Below are positions 57,081 to 64,000 of a stretch of DNA of 64,000 nucleotides, in pieces; positions within the stretch are counted from its first letter, which is position 1; each line of letters starts with the position of its first letter. The stretch spans positions 62,001-126,000 of the forward strand of contig NZ_CANKYS010000009.1 in NCBI RefSeq assembly GCF_947488025.1. Direction: 5' to 3'. The notes below the pieces were generated by a model, which saw only the letters and a program-made list of their open reading frames with translations, was not told the DNA's origin and did not search any database. The position numbers were made by a program, and so were the translations under genes. The stretch comes from an uncultured Nocardioides sp. (lineage in GTDB: Bacteria; Actinomycetota; Actinomycetes; Propionibacteriales; Nocardioidaceae).

Positions 57081-57470
57081 ATGGCGATCACGCGCGAGGG
57101 CAGGATCTGCTCCTTCTGTGGCGAGCCCGGAGGCCCCGGCACCGACCTGCGCCTGATCGGCGGTCTCGGCGCCCAGGTGTGCGCGTCGTGCGTGGACGAC
57201 TTCCACGCGATCATCCACGACGAGAAGGCCATCGCGGCGGTGAGCGGTCCCTTCCCGTGGGAGCGGATGGACGACGCCGAGCTGCTGGCGACGCTGCCGC
57301 AGATCCTCGCCTCCGCCGAGCAGAACACCGCGTTCGCCCACGAGTGGGTCGACCTGCTCCGCAGCCGCAACATCTCCTGGGCGGAGATCGGGCGGGCCCT
57401 CGGGGTGTCCCGGCAGGCCGCCTGGGAAAGATTCTCGCGCCGGTCGGGCGACAAGCACGCCACTGCGTGA
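57081..57470 (+). CDS. Small ClpX-type zinc-finger plus HTH protein
   Basis: 129 residues. A four-Cys zinc finger (C10SFC13 and C34ASC37) resembles the ClpX N-terminal finger, with the following VDDFHAII. At residues about 97-120 a helix-turn-helix is visible: ISWAEIGRALGVSRQAAWERFSRR. It could bind DNA or a protein partner; this domain pairing recurs in actinobacteria without a known role. Strong GGGAGG site upstream of the ATG. A 17-bp terminator lies 37 nt after the stop. Confidence 0.85.
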   Translation: MAITREGRICSFCGEPGGPGTDLRLIGGLGAQVCASCVDDFHAIIHDEKAIAAVSGPFPWERMDDAELLATLPQILASAEQNTAFAHEWVDLLRSRNISWAEIGRALGVSRQAAWERFSRRSGDKHATA

Positions 57471-57506
57471 GAGCATTCGGTCGACGTCAGGGTATCCTTG
57501 ACGAGC

Positions 57507-57552
57507 GAGGCGTCGGCCGGGCTGTCACGGGGGTGAGCCCGGCCGACGCCTC
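57507..57552. terminator. Bidirectional terminator
   Basis: Perfect 17-bp stem: GAGGCGTCGGCCGGGCT (57507-57523) pairs with 57536-57552 around a 12-nt loop, between two convergent genes. Confidence 0.92.
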
Positions 57553-57557
57553 TGCTG

Positions 57558-58439
57558 CTACTTGAGCAGCTTGGACAGGCGCCGGTCGGCGAGTGGCTTC
57601 CCGCCCGTCTGGCAGGTCGCGCAGTACTGCAGGCTCGAGTCGGCGAACGACACCTCGCGCACCACGTCCCCGCAGACCGGACAGGCCTGCCCGGTGCGGC
57701 CGTGGACGGCGAGGTTGCTCTTCTTCTCGCCCTTGAGCTCGGCTGCCGCGAGCCCGCTCGAGCGCTGGACCGCGTCGCCCAGGGTCGTGCGCACGGCGTC
57801 GTACAACGTCTGCAGCTCGGCCTCGTCGAGGCTGTTGGCCGGCTTGAACGGGGACATCCGCGCGGCGTGGAGGATCTCGTCGGAGTAGGCGTTGCCGATG
57901 CCGGCGACGATGGACTGCATGCGCAGGACGCCCTTGACCTGCTTGCGGCCCTCGGCCTCGAGGATCTGCTGCAGCACCTCGATGGTGAAGTCGTCGGAGA
58001 GCGGGTCGGGCCCGAGTCGGGCGATGCCCTCGACCTCCTGCGGGTCGCGGACGACGTAGATCGCGAGACCCTTGCGGGTCCCGGCCTCGGTGACGTCGAG
58101 GCCGGGCTGGGTCTCGAGCTCGGGGTCGTCGATGACGATGCGGGCGGCGAGCGGGTTCTTGGAGTTGGGCCTGGCCGGAAGGGCGGGCACCTCGTCGCGC
58201 CACCGGATCCAGCCGGCGCGCGCGAGGTGGATGACGAGGTGCACCCCACTCGCGTCGATGTCGAGGAACTTCCCGTGCCGGGTGACGTCGTCGACGAGCG
58301 TGCCGTGCAGCGCGTGGAGCGGCGGGTCGAAGGTCTTGAGCGCGCTGAAGGCGGCGAGGTCGATGCGGCTGATCGCCCGGCCGACCAGGCGACGGCGCAG
58401 GTCCTGGGCGAGGGCTTCGACCTCGGGCAGCTCGGGCAC
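57558..58439 (-). CDS. Fpg/Nei-family DNA glycosylase/AP lyase
   Basis: 293 residues. The start PELPEVEAL supplies the catalytic P2 (Schiff base) and E3, which fixes the GTG start at 58437-58439. GKFLDIDASGVHLVIHL carries the beta-hairpin Lys, and NAYSDEILHAARMSPF is the helix-two-turn-helix. The C-terminal zinc finger is ACPVCGDVV..YCATCQTGGK. It excises oxidised bases. TAGACT 7 nt upstream on the minus strand (58447-58452) marks a leaderless start. Fpg versus Nei cannot be settled by eye. Confidence 0.94.
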   Translation of the reverse strand: MPELPEVEALAQDLRRRLVGRAISRIDLAAFSALKTFDPPLHALHGTLVDDVTRHGKFLDIDASGVHLVIHLARAGWIRWRDEVPALPARPNSKNPLAARIVIDDPELETQPGLDVTEAGTRKGLAIYVVRDPQEVEGIARLGPDPLSDDFTIEVLQQILEAEGRKQVKGVLRMQSIVAGIGNAYSDEILHAARMSPFKPANSLDEAELQTLYDAVRTTLGDAVQRSSGLAAAELKGEKKSNLAVHGRTGQACPVCGDVVREVSFADSSLQYCATCQTGGKPLADRRLSKLLK

Positions 58440-58485
58440 GGACGCCAGTCTAGGCAACCGCTTGTGGGACGGGTCACAATGGAAC

Positions 58486-58749
58486 ATGGCCCAGCAGCGC
58501 ACGCCTCGCACCCGGACGGTCTTCCTCGACCCCCGCGGTGAGGACCGCTCGCTGCGCGTGACGTGGCACCACGACCGGCAGCTCGTGGTGCTGTCGCTGT
58601 GGCGCGACAACGTCTGTGCCGGCACCTTCCGGCTCGCGGCCGACGAGGTGCCCGACCTGATCGCGATGCTGCGCCGGGGGCTCGACGAGGCGTACGACGC
58701 CGCCCGCGAGCGTGTCGGGCGGCTCGACCGGCCCAGCGAGGCCGGCTGA
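58486..58749 (+). CDS. Small conserved actinobacterial protein of unknown function
   Basis: 87 residues, soluble. It opens TPRTRTVFLDPRGEDRSLRVTWHHDRQLVVLSLWRDNVC (in two pieces) and ends with a helix (PDLIAMLRRGLDEAYDAARERVG). Beta-rich first half, helical second half. Proteins of this length and pattern are common in actinobacteria, but I can give no function. CACAAT (58475-58480) lies 5 nt before the ATG. Divergent from the glycosylase gene. Confidence 0.75.
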   Translation: MAQQRTPRTRTVFLDPRGEDRSLRVTWHHDRQLVVLSLWRDNVCAGTFRLAADEVPDLIAMLRRGLDEAYDAARERVGRLDRPSEAG

Positions 58750-58750
58750 C

Positions 58751-58768
58751 TCGCCGACTATCCGGCGA
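58751..58768 (+). terminator. Short hairpin after the 87-residue gene
   Basis: TCGCCG-ACTATC-CGGCGA, directly after the stop codon; 6-bp GC-rich stem, weak candidate. Confidence 0.5.
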
Positions 58769-58787
58769 TCTAGGGATCGGACTAGAT
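58768..58787 (+). promoter_or_regulatory. Inverted repeat at the ATPase promoter
   Basis: ATCTAG-GGATCGGA-CTAGAT, followed by the -10 TAGGGT at 58795-58800 and a leaderless GTG at 58807. It covers the -35 position, so it is a candidate operator. Confidence 0.55.
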
Positions 58788-58806
58788 TGCCGAATAGGGT
58801 CTGATC

Positions 58807-59997
58807 GTGGACCCGATCCGGAACCCCTACGCCCCCGGCGCAGGTCAGCGCCCGCCCGAGCTCGCCGGTCGTGACGAGCAGCTCGCCGCGTTCGGTGTCG
58901 TCCTGGAGCGGGTGGCCAACGGCCGCCCCGAGCGCAGCCTCGTGCTCACCGGACTGCGCGGGGTCGGCAAGACCGTCCTCCTCAACGCCCTGCGCGGTGC
59001 GGCCGTGCGCAAGGGCTGGGGCACCGGCAAGCTCGAGGCCCGTCCCGGCCAGGGGCTGCGCCGGCCCCTGAGCAGCGCGCTGCACCAGGCCGTCCGCGAG
59101 CTGGGTCACCGCGACGAGGAGTCGGTCGACCACGTCCTCGGCGTGATCAAGTCCTTCGCGCACCGCGACGCGGGCGCAGGGGCCAGGCTGAAGGACCAGT
59201 GGAGCCCGGGCATCGACGCCGCCGCCGTACGCGGCCGGGCCGACTCCGGCGACATCGAGATCGACCTGGTCGAGCTCTTCACCGACCTCGGCGGGCTGGC
59301 GGCCGACGTCGGCAAGGGCATCGGCATCTTCATCGACGAGATGCAGGACCTCGGTCCCGACGACGTGTCGGCACTGTGTGCCGCCTGCCACGAGCTCAGC
59401 CAGTCCGGCCTGCCGGTGATCGTCGTCGGCGCCGGCCTGCCGCACCTGCCAGCCGTGCTGAGCGCGAGCAAGTCCTACAGCGAGCGGCTCTTCCGCTACC
59501 AGCGCATCGACCGGCTCTCCCGCGAGGCCGCCGACCGCGCGCTCGAGGCGCCCGCCGCCGACGAGGACGCGGCGTACGACCCCGACGCGCTCGCGGCGAT
59601 GTACGACGCGACCGGCGGCTACCCCTACTTCATCCAGGCCTACGGCAAGGCCGTGTGGGACCTCGCGCCGCGCTCACCGATCACGGCCGCCGACGTCGCC
59701 GTCGCCGCGCCCGAGGCCGAGTCGGAGCTCGCGGTCGGCTTCTTCGGCTCGCGCTACGAGCGCGCCACCCCGGGGGAGCGCGACTACCTGATGGCGATGG
59801 CCGACGTCGCCGTCGCCCTCGACGAGCCCGACTCGGTCCCGAGCGCCGACGTCGCCGCCGCGCTCGGCAAGAAGCCGCAGTCGCTCTCCCCGGCGCGCGA
59901 CTCGCTGCTCAAGAAGGGCCTCGTCTACTCCGGCGAGCGCGGCCGCATCGCCTTCACCGTCCCGCACTTCGGGCGCTACCTCCGCGAGCGCGGCTGA
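58807..59997 (+). CDS. AAA/STAND-type ATPase with C-terminal winged helix
   Basis: 396 residues. PPELAGRDEQLAAF precedes Walker A G49LRGVGKT56; Walker B is GIGIFIDEMQDL near residue 177; VIVVGAGLPHLPAVLSASKSYSERLFRYQRIDRLS holds the sensor-1/Arg region. The last 80 residues (ERDYLMAMADVAVAL, PSADVAAALGKKPQSLSPARDSLLKKGLVYSGERGRIAFTVPHFGRYL) form a winged helix as in Orc1/Cdc6-like ATPases. Such stand-alone ATPases are frequent in actinobacteria; role unknown. Confidence 0.85.
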   Translation: MDPIRNPYAPGAGQRPPELAGRDEQLAAFGVVLERVANGRPERSLVLTGLRGVGKTVLLNALRGAAVRKGWGTGKLEARPGQGLRRPLSSALHQAVRELGHRDEESVDHVLGVIKSFAHRDAGAGARLKDQWSPGIDAAAVRGRADSGDIEIDLVELFTDLGGLAADVGKGIGIFIDEMQDLGPDDVSALCAACHELSQSGLPVIVVGAGLPHLPAVLSASKSYSERLFRYQRIDRLSREAADRALEAPAADEDAAYDPDALAAMYDATGGYPYFIQAYGKAVWDLAPRSPITAADVAVAAPEAESELAVGFFGSRYERATPGERDYLMAMADVAVALDEPDSVPSADVAAALGKKPQSLSPARDSLLKKGLVYSGERGRIAFTVPHFGRYLRERG

Positions 59998-60007
59998 GCC
60001 CAGCCTG

Positions 60008-60109
60008 TTGGTCGAGGAGGTCGCGCAGCGACCGTCACGAGACCCCTCAGCCTTGGTCGCCGGTCGGTCCGGGTCTCGTGACAGGCGCCAAGGCGCCTTC
60101 CTCGACCAA
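60008..60109. repeat. Family-A element, double inverted copy
   Basis: TTGGTCGAGG (60008) pairs with CCTCGACCAA (ending 60109), and GTCACGAGACCC pairs with GGGTCTCGTGAC further in. Each arm holds its own small hairpin (GGTCGCGCAGCGACC left, GGCGCCAAGGCGCC right). It fills the gap between convergent genes and likely terminates both. Confidence 0.9.
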
Positions 60110-60119
60110 CGGTGGGCGG

Positions 60120-61541
60120 TCAGGCGGACGGCGGCGGCGTGCGGAAGGAGGGCGGCAGCTCCTCGAGGAGCCGGAGCCAGAGCTCCGAGGCGGTGGGGTA
60201 CGACGGCACGGCGTGGCGCAGCACGTGCACCGGGACGCCGCCGGTGATGGCGACCGTCGCCGCGTGGATCATCTCCCCCGACTCGGGGCCGACGAAGGTC
60301 GCGCCGAGCAGCAGGCGGGTGTGGGCGTCGACGACGAGCTGGGCGTCGCCGGCGACGTGGTCGCGCAGGAGCGCCGTGCCGGACGCCGAGGAGGTCGGCA
60401 CCCGGGTCACCACCACCTCGTGACCGGAGTCGCGCGCCTGGGCCTCGGTGAGCCCGACGCTCGCGACCTCGGGCTCGGTGAAGACGACCTGCGGGACCGG
60501 AGCCTCGCGGTCGGGCTCCCAGGCCACCTCGCCCGCCGCGGCGGCCGCGATCCGGGCACCGACGACGCGCGCCTGGTGCTTGCCCCAGTGGGTGAGGGGC
60601 GGTCCGCCCGAGGCGTCGCCGACGACGTGCAGCCACTCGGGCAGCCGGCCCCCGGTGACGTCGTCCGCCGTCAGGCCCACCGACGACAGGCCCAGGTCGT
60701 CGAGCCGCGGGCTCCGGCCGATCGCGAGCAGCACCTCGTCGGCCTCGAGCTCGCCGCGGGTGGTGGTCAGCGTGACGGGGCCGCCGTGGATGCGTCCGGT
60801 GCCGGTGGCCTCGGGGGCCGAGCGGCGTACGTCCTCCACGGAGGTGCCGAGCCGGACGCTCACGCCGCGCTCGCGCAGGCCGGCCAGCACGGCCTCGCCG
60901 GCGAAGGGCTCGGTCCGGCTCAGCAGTCGCGGGCCGCGGACGACGAGCGTCACCGACGAGCCGAGCGCGGCCATCCAGGTCGCCGCCTCGCACGCGACGA
61001 CGCCGCCGCCGACGACGACCAGCCGGTCAGGCACCTCCACCACGCCGGTGGCGTCGCGGGAGTCCCACGGCAGCGCGTCGGCGTACTCCTCGGGGACGTG
61101 CGCCGCGCTGCCCGTGGCGATCACCACGGCCCGTCGCGCCCGGAGGAGCACGTCGTCGCCATCGGTCGACGAGACGCGCACGTCCCGCTCGCCGACGAGC
61201 CGCGCGTCACCGCGTACGACGTCGAGGCCGGCGCCCTTCGCCCAGTCCGCCTGGCCGGAGTCGTCGTAGTGGGAGACCCACGTGTCGCGGCGCTCGAGCA
61301 GCGCCTTGGCGGCGACGTGCGCCGTCGAGACTCCCGGCAGGTCGGCCGTCACGGCAGCCACCGCCACCGGGCGCAGCAGCGCCTTGCTCGGCATGCACGC
61401 CCAGTAGCTGCACTCGCCGCCGAGCAGCTCGCGCTCGACGAGGACGGCCGTCATGCCGGTGCCCTCCACGGCGTACTGCGCGGCGTTCTCCCCGGCGGGG
61501 CCGGCCCCGATGACCACGACGTCGTACTCGACTGTCTCCAT
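60120..61541 (-). CDS. FAD-dependent pyridine nucleotide-disulfide oxidoreductase
   Basis: 473 residues of the dihydrolipoamide dehydrogenase/mercuric reductase group. FAD site VVVIGAGPAGENAA, redox disulfide C44SYWAC49 in GGECSYWACMPSKALLRP, NAD(P) site LVVVGGGVVACEAATWM, second FAD motif LHVVGDASG and the dimer-domain FTEPEVASVGLTEAQA. The usual His-Pro..Glu near the end is changed to HAVPSYPTASELW, so the base pair of the active site may differ. Electron acceptor unknown. TATCGT (61549-61554, minus strand) lies 7 nt before the ATG. Divergent from terC. Confidence 0.93.
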   Translation of the reverse strand: METVEYDVVVIGAGPAGENAAQYAVEGTGMTAVLVERELLGGECSYWACMPSKALLRPVAVAAVTADLPGVSTAHVAAKALLERRDTWVSHYDDSGQADWAKGAGLDVVRGDARLVGERDVRVSSTDGDDVLLRARRAVVIATGSAAHVPEEYADALPWDSRDATGVVEVPDRLVVVGGGVVACEAATWMAALGSSVTLVVRGPRLLSRTEPFAGEAVLAGLRERGVSVRLGTSVEDVRRSAPEATGTGRIHGGPVTLTTTRGELEADEVLLAIGRSPRLDDLGLSSVGLTADDVTGGRLPEWLHVVGDASGGPPLTHWGKHQARVVGARIAAAAAGEVAWEPDREAPVPQVVFTEPEVASVGLTEAQARDSGHEVVVTRVPTSSASGTALLRDHVAGDAQLVVDAHTRLLLGATFVGPESGEMIHAATVAITGGVPVHVLRHAVPSYPTASELWLRLLEELPPSFRTPPPSA

Positions 61542-61604
61542 GCCGGGGACGATACGGGGCGCCAGTGGATGGGAGGTCCGCTTGCCCGTTCAACTAAACT
61601 ACGC

Positions 61605-61724
61605 GGCGAGGGGAGTACCCCACCAACGCTCGTCGGTCACTACGGCGCCTCAGCAGGCGCCCCGGCGAGCGGCCGTCCCAGCACAGCGGGCGGCGGGGGA
61701 GACCTCAGGACACCCATCCTGAGG
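61605..61724 (+). promoter_or_regulatory. yybP-ykoY-type manganese riboswitch before terC, with translational expression platform
   Basis: Conserved elements are GAGGGGAGTA (from 61609) and GGGGGAGACC (61695-61704). The first GAGG can pair with CCTC (61703-61706) as stem P1. The same CCTC is also the start of CCTCAGGA (61703-61710), which pairs perfectly with TCCTGAGG (61717-61724), burying the ribosome site GAGGAG (61721-61726). The two pairings exclude each other: ligand-stabilised P1 would free the ribosome site. A -10 TAAACT lies at 61595-61600. Confidence 0.8.
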
Positions 61725-61730
61725 AGACCC

Positions 61731-62738
61731 ATGTCGTCCATCGCGTCCCCCACCCTGTGGTTCATCACCATCGGAGTGGTGCTCGCCCTGCTCGTCGTCG
61801 ACTTCATCGCCACCCGGCGCCCGCACGAGGTGAAGATGAAGGAGGCCATCGGCTGGTCGGCGTTCTACGTCGCGCTGCCGCTGGCCTTCGGCCTCTACGT
61901 CTGGAACGTCCACGGCGGCGACCGTGGACTGGAGTACTACACCGGCTACCTCGTCGAGAAGACGTTGAGCGTCGACAACCTGTTCGTCTTCATGCTGCTG
62001 CTCGCCGCGTTCGCGGTGCCGGAGGTGCTCAAGCAGCGGGTGCTGCTCTACGGCATCATCGGCGCGCTCGTGCTGCGCGGCATCTTCATCGCCCTCGGCG
62101 CGGCCGCGCTGTCCCGCTTCGACTGGGTCTTCCTGATCTTCGGCGCGATCCTGCTGCTCACCGGCGTCAAGCTGCTGCGCGACGCGATCCGCGGCCAGGA
62201 GCACGAGGTCGACGTCGCCGAGATGCGCGTGGTCAAGGTGATGCGCCGCTTCATGCCGGTCTCCGACGACTACGAGGGCACCCGCTTCACCGTCCTGCAG
62301 AAGGGCCGCCGTGCCCTGACGCCGTTCGCCCTCGTCACCGTCGCGGTGCTCGCGACCGACGTCGTCTTCGCCGTCGACTCGGTGCCCGCGGTCTACGGCA
62401 TCACCGGCGACCCCTACCTGGTCTTCGTCACCAACGCCTTCGCCCTCCTCGGCCTGCGTGCGCTCTACTTCGTGCTCGAGGGTGCGCTCGGCGCGCTGCG
62501 GCACCTCAGCTACGGCCTCGCCGCGATCCTGGGCTTCATCGGCTTCAAGCTCGTGCTGCACTGGGCCCACCTGGTCTGGCCGTCGGTCCCCGACGTGCCG
62601 ACGCTGATGTCGCTCTTCGTGATCCTCGGCATCCTGGGCGTCACCATCGCCACCAGCCTGTGGGCCAACAAGCGGGCCGACAAGCGGCAGGCGGCCGGCA
62701 CCCCGGTCGACGAGCCGGAGGTCGTCGAGACCCGCTGA
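61731..62738 (+). CDS. TerC-family membrane protein (probable Mn2+ exporter)
   Basis: 335 residues, about nine helices. LEYYTGYLVEKTLSVDNLFVFMLLLAAF with the acidic E-x4-D-N pattern, and VLATDVVFAVDSVPAVYGITGDPYLVFVTNAFALLGLRALYF are TerC signatures; the two Asp in DVVFAVDS face each other in the membrane and probably bind metal. A hydrophilic loop (about 155-190) and tail are cytoplasmic. Relatives such as Alx and MeeF/MeeY export Mn2+ that loads secreted enzymes. The upstream riboswitch-like leader supports a manganese role over tellurite resistance. Confidence 0.94.
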   Translation: MSSIASPTLWFITIGVVLALLVVDFIATRRPHEVKMKEAIGWSAFYVALPLAFGLYVWNVHGGDRGLEYYTGYLVEKTLSVDNLFVFMLLLAAFAVPEVLKQRVLLYGIIGALVLRGIFIALGAAALSRFDWVFLIFGAILLLTGVKLLRDAIRGQEHEVDVAEMRVVKVMRRFMPVSDDYEGTRFTVLQKGRRALTPFALVTVAVLATDVVFAVDSVPAVYGITGDPYLVFVTNAFALLGLRALYFVLEGALGALRHLSYGLAAILGFIGFKLVLHWAHLVWPSVPDVPTLMSLFVILGILGVTIATSLWANKRADKRQAAGTPVDEPEVVETR

Positions 62739-62945
62739 CGCCGCCGGAAAGTGCTTTGCCGTCGACGGTGGGTCCCTGGGAGACTCACCGCCGAGGGCGA
62801 CGTCCGCCGCCCAGCCCGACGCGCCGGCCCCAGTCCGCGCACACGGCGAAGGGGAGCAGATCCTCGGACGCATCCGTGAGTCAGGTTCGTCGACGCCCGC
62901 TGCAGCGGCGTACTGGGGGCGCAGCGCAGCCGAAGGTGATCGACC

Positions 62946-63422
62946 GTGACCAGGAACAGTGACTTCAAGCAGGTCGTCCGCGCCCGGATGGCCGCGACCG
63001 GCGAGGGCTACACCGCTGCGCGGGCCGCGCTCGAGCGGGAGGCGTACGACGCCGCCCGTGCCGAGCAGCAGCGTCTCGTCGGCCGGCTCTTCACCGGCGG
63101 CCGCATCGAGCGGGTGCCGGCGAAGCGCAAGGTACGCGCGGGGGTGCTGCTCGAGGTGCTCAGCCGCTTCGAGCCGGGCCGCGACTACTCCGAGCCCGAG
63201 GTCAACGAGGTGCTCCTCGGGGTGCACGAGGACTTCGCCTACCTGCGCCGCGAGCTGGTGAACTACCACTACCTCGAGCGTGGGGACGGCCGCTACCGCA
63301 CGGCCTCGCAGGCACCGCCCCGCACGGCGGTCGAGCGGCAGGAGATCCCGGCCTGGGAGGCTCACTGGCTGCCCGGCTTCCTCTCCGGAGAGGGAGCCGG
63401 GGCCTTCCGCCGCGGGCGGTGA
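62946..63422 (+). CDS. DUF2087 domain protein
   Basis: 158 residues. The first 45 residues (NSDFKQVVRARMAATGEGYTAAR, then AYDAARAEQQRLVGRLF) form helices found in many short actinobacterial proteins. The DUF2087 part is PAKRKVRAGVLLEVLSRFEPGRDYSEPEVNEVL, HEDFAYLRRELVNYHYLERGDGRYR, which looks like a small winged helix. Possibly nucleic-acid binding. GTG start. I see nothing supportable in the 207 nt between terC and this gene. Confidence 0.85.
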   Translation: MTRNSDFKQVVRARMAATGEGYTAARAALEREAYDAARAEQQRLVGRLFTGGRIERVPAKRKVRAGVLLEVLSRFEPGRDYSEPEVNEVLLGVHEDFAYLRRELVNYHYLERGDGRYRTASQAPPRTAVERQEIPAWEAHWLPGFLSGEGAGAFRRGR

Positions 63423-63440
63423 CGGTGCAGGCTGGGGGGC

Positions 63441-63782
63441 ATGACGGCAGGCATCGATCCCGCAGCGACCCCGTCGGGCACCGGGTGCGTGGAGTGCGAG
63501 CAGGACGGCGGCTGGTGGGTCCACCTGCGCCGGTGCGCCCAGTGCGGGCACGTCGGCTGCTGCGACTCCAGCCCCGCCCAGCACGCGACCGCCCACCACG
63601 AGGCGACCGGCCACCCGGTGGTGCAGAGCTTCGAGCCCGGCGAGGACTGGTTCTGGGACTACAGCCGCTCCGTCGGGGTGGAGGGGCCCCGGCTGGCCGA
63701 CCCGCAGAGCCGGCCCGACGACCAGACCGTCCCCGGCCCGGCCGACCGGGTGCCTGACGACTGGCGCGACCACGTCCACTGA
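63441..63782 (+). CDS. UBP-type zinc-finger protein
   Basis: 113 residues. One ZnF-UBP domain covers residues 16-75: C16VEC19 ... WWVHLRRCAQCGHVGCCDSSPAQHATAHHEATGHPVVQSFEPGEDWFWDY in sequence blocks, with the Cys/His set of the eukaryotic ubiquitin-binding finger. Bacteria with Pup-type tagging have such fingers, but what they bind is unknown. The remaining 35 residues are disordered-looking. The ATG is 18 nt after the DUF2087 stop. Confidence 0.9.
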   Translation: MTAGIDPAATPSGTGCVECEQDGGWWVHLRRCAQCGHVGCCDSSPAQHATAHHEATGHPVVQSFEPGEDWFWDYSRSVGVEGPRLADPQSRPDDQTVPGPADRVPDDWRDHVH

Positions 63783-63832
63783 CGCCTGCAGGGGTGACGT
63801 GTCGCGCGCGGTCTGCGTGCCATGCTCAGGCC

Positions 63833-64000
63833 ATGCGACGTACGCCGCGCACGCGCCGCGACCGGACGCCCCCTGACCGGACGTCGGGTGACCGGCCCCA
63901 GGTCGTGGCCCACCGTGGCAGCAGCCACGAGACCGCCGAGCACACGCTCGCCGCCTACGTGAAGGCCCTCGACGAGGGCGCCGACGCGCTGGAGTGCGAC
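63833..64000 (+). CDS. Glycerophosphodiester phosphodiesterase, N-terminal fragment
   Basis: 56 codons are visible before the right edge. After a basic, Arg-rich start of 23 residues comes QVVAHRGSSHETAEHTLAAY and then DEGADALECD, the opening of the GDPD TIM barrel, with catalytic His-Arg-Gly and the metal-binding E-x-D. CATGCT (63821-63826) is 6 nt before the ATG, so leaderless. It hydrolyses glycerophosphodiesters to glycerol-3-phosphate and an alcohol. Confidence 0.88.
   Translation, partial: MRRTPRTRRDRTPPDRTSGDRPQVVAHRGSSHETAEHTLAAYVKALDEGADALECD

Noticed and set aside
62739-62945. A second manganese-type riboswitch after terC (GAAGGGGAGCAG and GTGAGTCAGG fragments)
   Set aside because: The conserved loop is altered, the fragments are in the wrong order for a P1 stem, and the downstream gene is unrelated to metals.

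Overview
The window comes from a high-GC actinobacterium, most likely Nocardioides or a close relative. The support is: dense codon-position GC bias, many GTG starts and 4-nt ATGA/GTGA overlaps, leaderless promoters (TANNNT followed 6-7 nt later by ATG/GTG), an AlkB-rubredoxin fusion, a polyphosphate glucokinase, and an FhaA-like gene next to tRNA-Leu(CAG). I see no prophage, insertion sequence or CRISPR array. It looks like ordinary chromosome, with one inserted-looking metabolic module and several families of small palindromic repeats.

Layout. 1-2.9 kb: start of an fhaA-like gene, tRNA-Leu, a small conserved protein, nitroreductase, glutathione peroxidase and a secreted beta-helix protein. 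2.9-6.3 kb: a minus-strand operon of arylsulfatase, formylglycine-generating enzyme and HAD phosphatase; the second enzyme matures the first. 6.5-9.3 kb: a minus-strand cassette of K+ channel, small lipoprotein, DUF350 membrane protein and glutathionylspermidine-synthase-like ATP-grasp enzyme. 9.4-14.9 kb: GNAT, malic enzyme, MMPL exporter with divergent MarR, and polyphosphate glucokinase. 15.1-28.2 kb: alkane monooxygenase-rubredoxin, then a complete selenocysteine module (selB, selA, tRNA-Sec, selD) beside its client, a UGA-containing formate dehydrogenase (fdhA/B/C) with a formate/oxalate-type transporter, then a TetR gene resembling alkane-hydroxylase regulators. 28.3-38.8 kb: DHA2 exporter, M15 peptidase lipoprotein, quinone oxidoreductase, M13 peptidase, universal stress protein, ComB-like phosphatase, secreted SGNH hydrolase and RecQ-phosphoribosyltransferase. 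38.8-39.4 kb: a gene-free, repeat-rich interval. 39.4-45.7 kb: DHA2 exporter, dipeptidase, SNF2 helicase and SWIM protein. 45.7-51.2 kb: TetR and a leucine-degradation operon (carboxylase beta and alpha, HMG-CoA lyase), with the same 18-bp operator in front of both. 51.2-54.7 kb: two sulfotransferase-like genes flanking a protein that looks like a diverged relative. 54.8-64 kb: EcsC-like protein, Aat, lipoprotein, zinc-finger/HTH protein, Fpg/Nei glycosylase, AAA ATPase, flavoprotein disulfide reductase, TerC with an apparent manganese riboswitch, DUF2087 protein, UBP zinc finger and the start of a glycerophosphodiesterase.

Most unusual points. (1) Palindromic elements lie in frame inside genes: the beta-helix protein, RecQ, the AlkB-rubredoxin linker and the middle gene of the sulfotransferase triad. 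(2) The selenocysteine/formate module sits between alkB and its probable regulator. (3) The sulfotransferase triad contains an apparent catalytically dead paralogue. (4) A 63-bp tandem repeat is followed by a series of long hairpins, one of which recurs 16 kb away. (5) A minute leaderless gene-plus-hairpin unit lies upstream of the carboxylase operon. Everything here was read by eye; no database searches were run.
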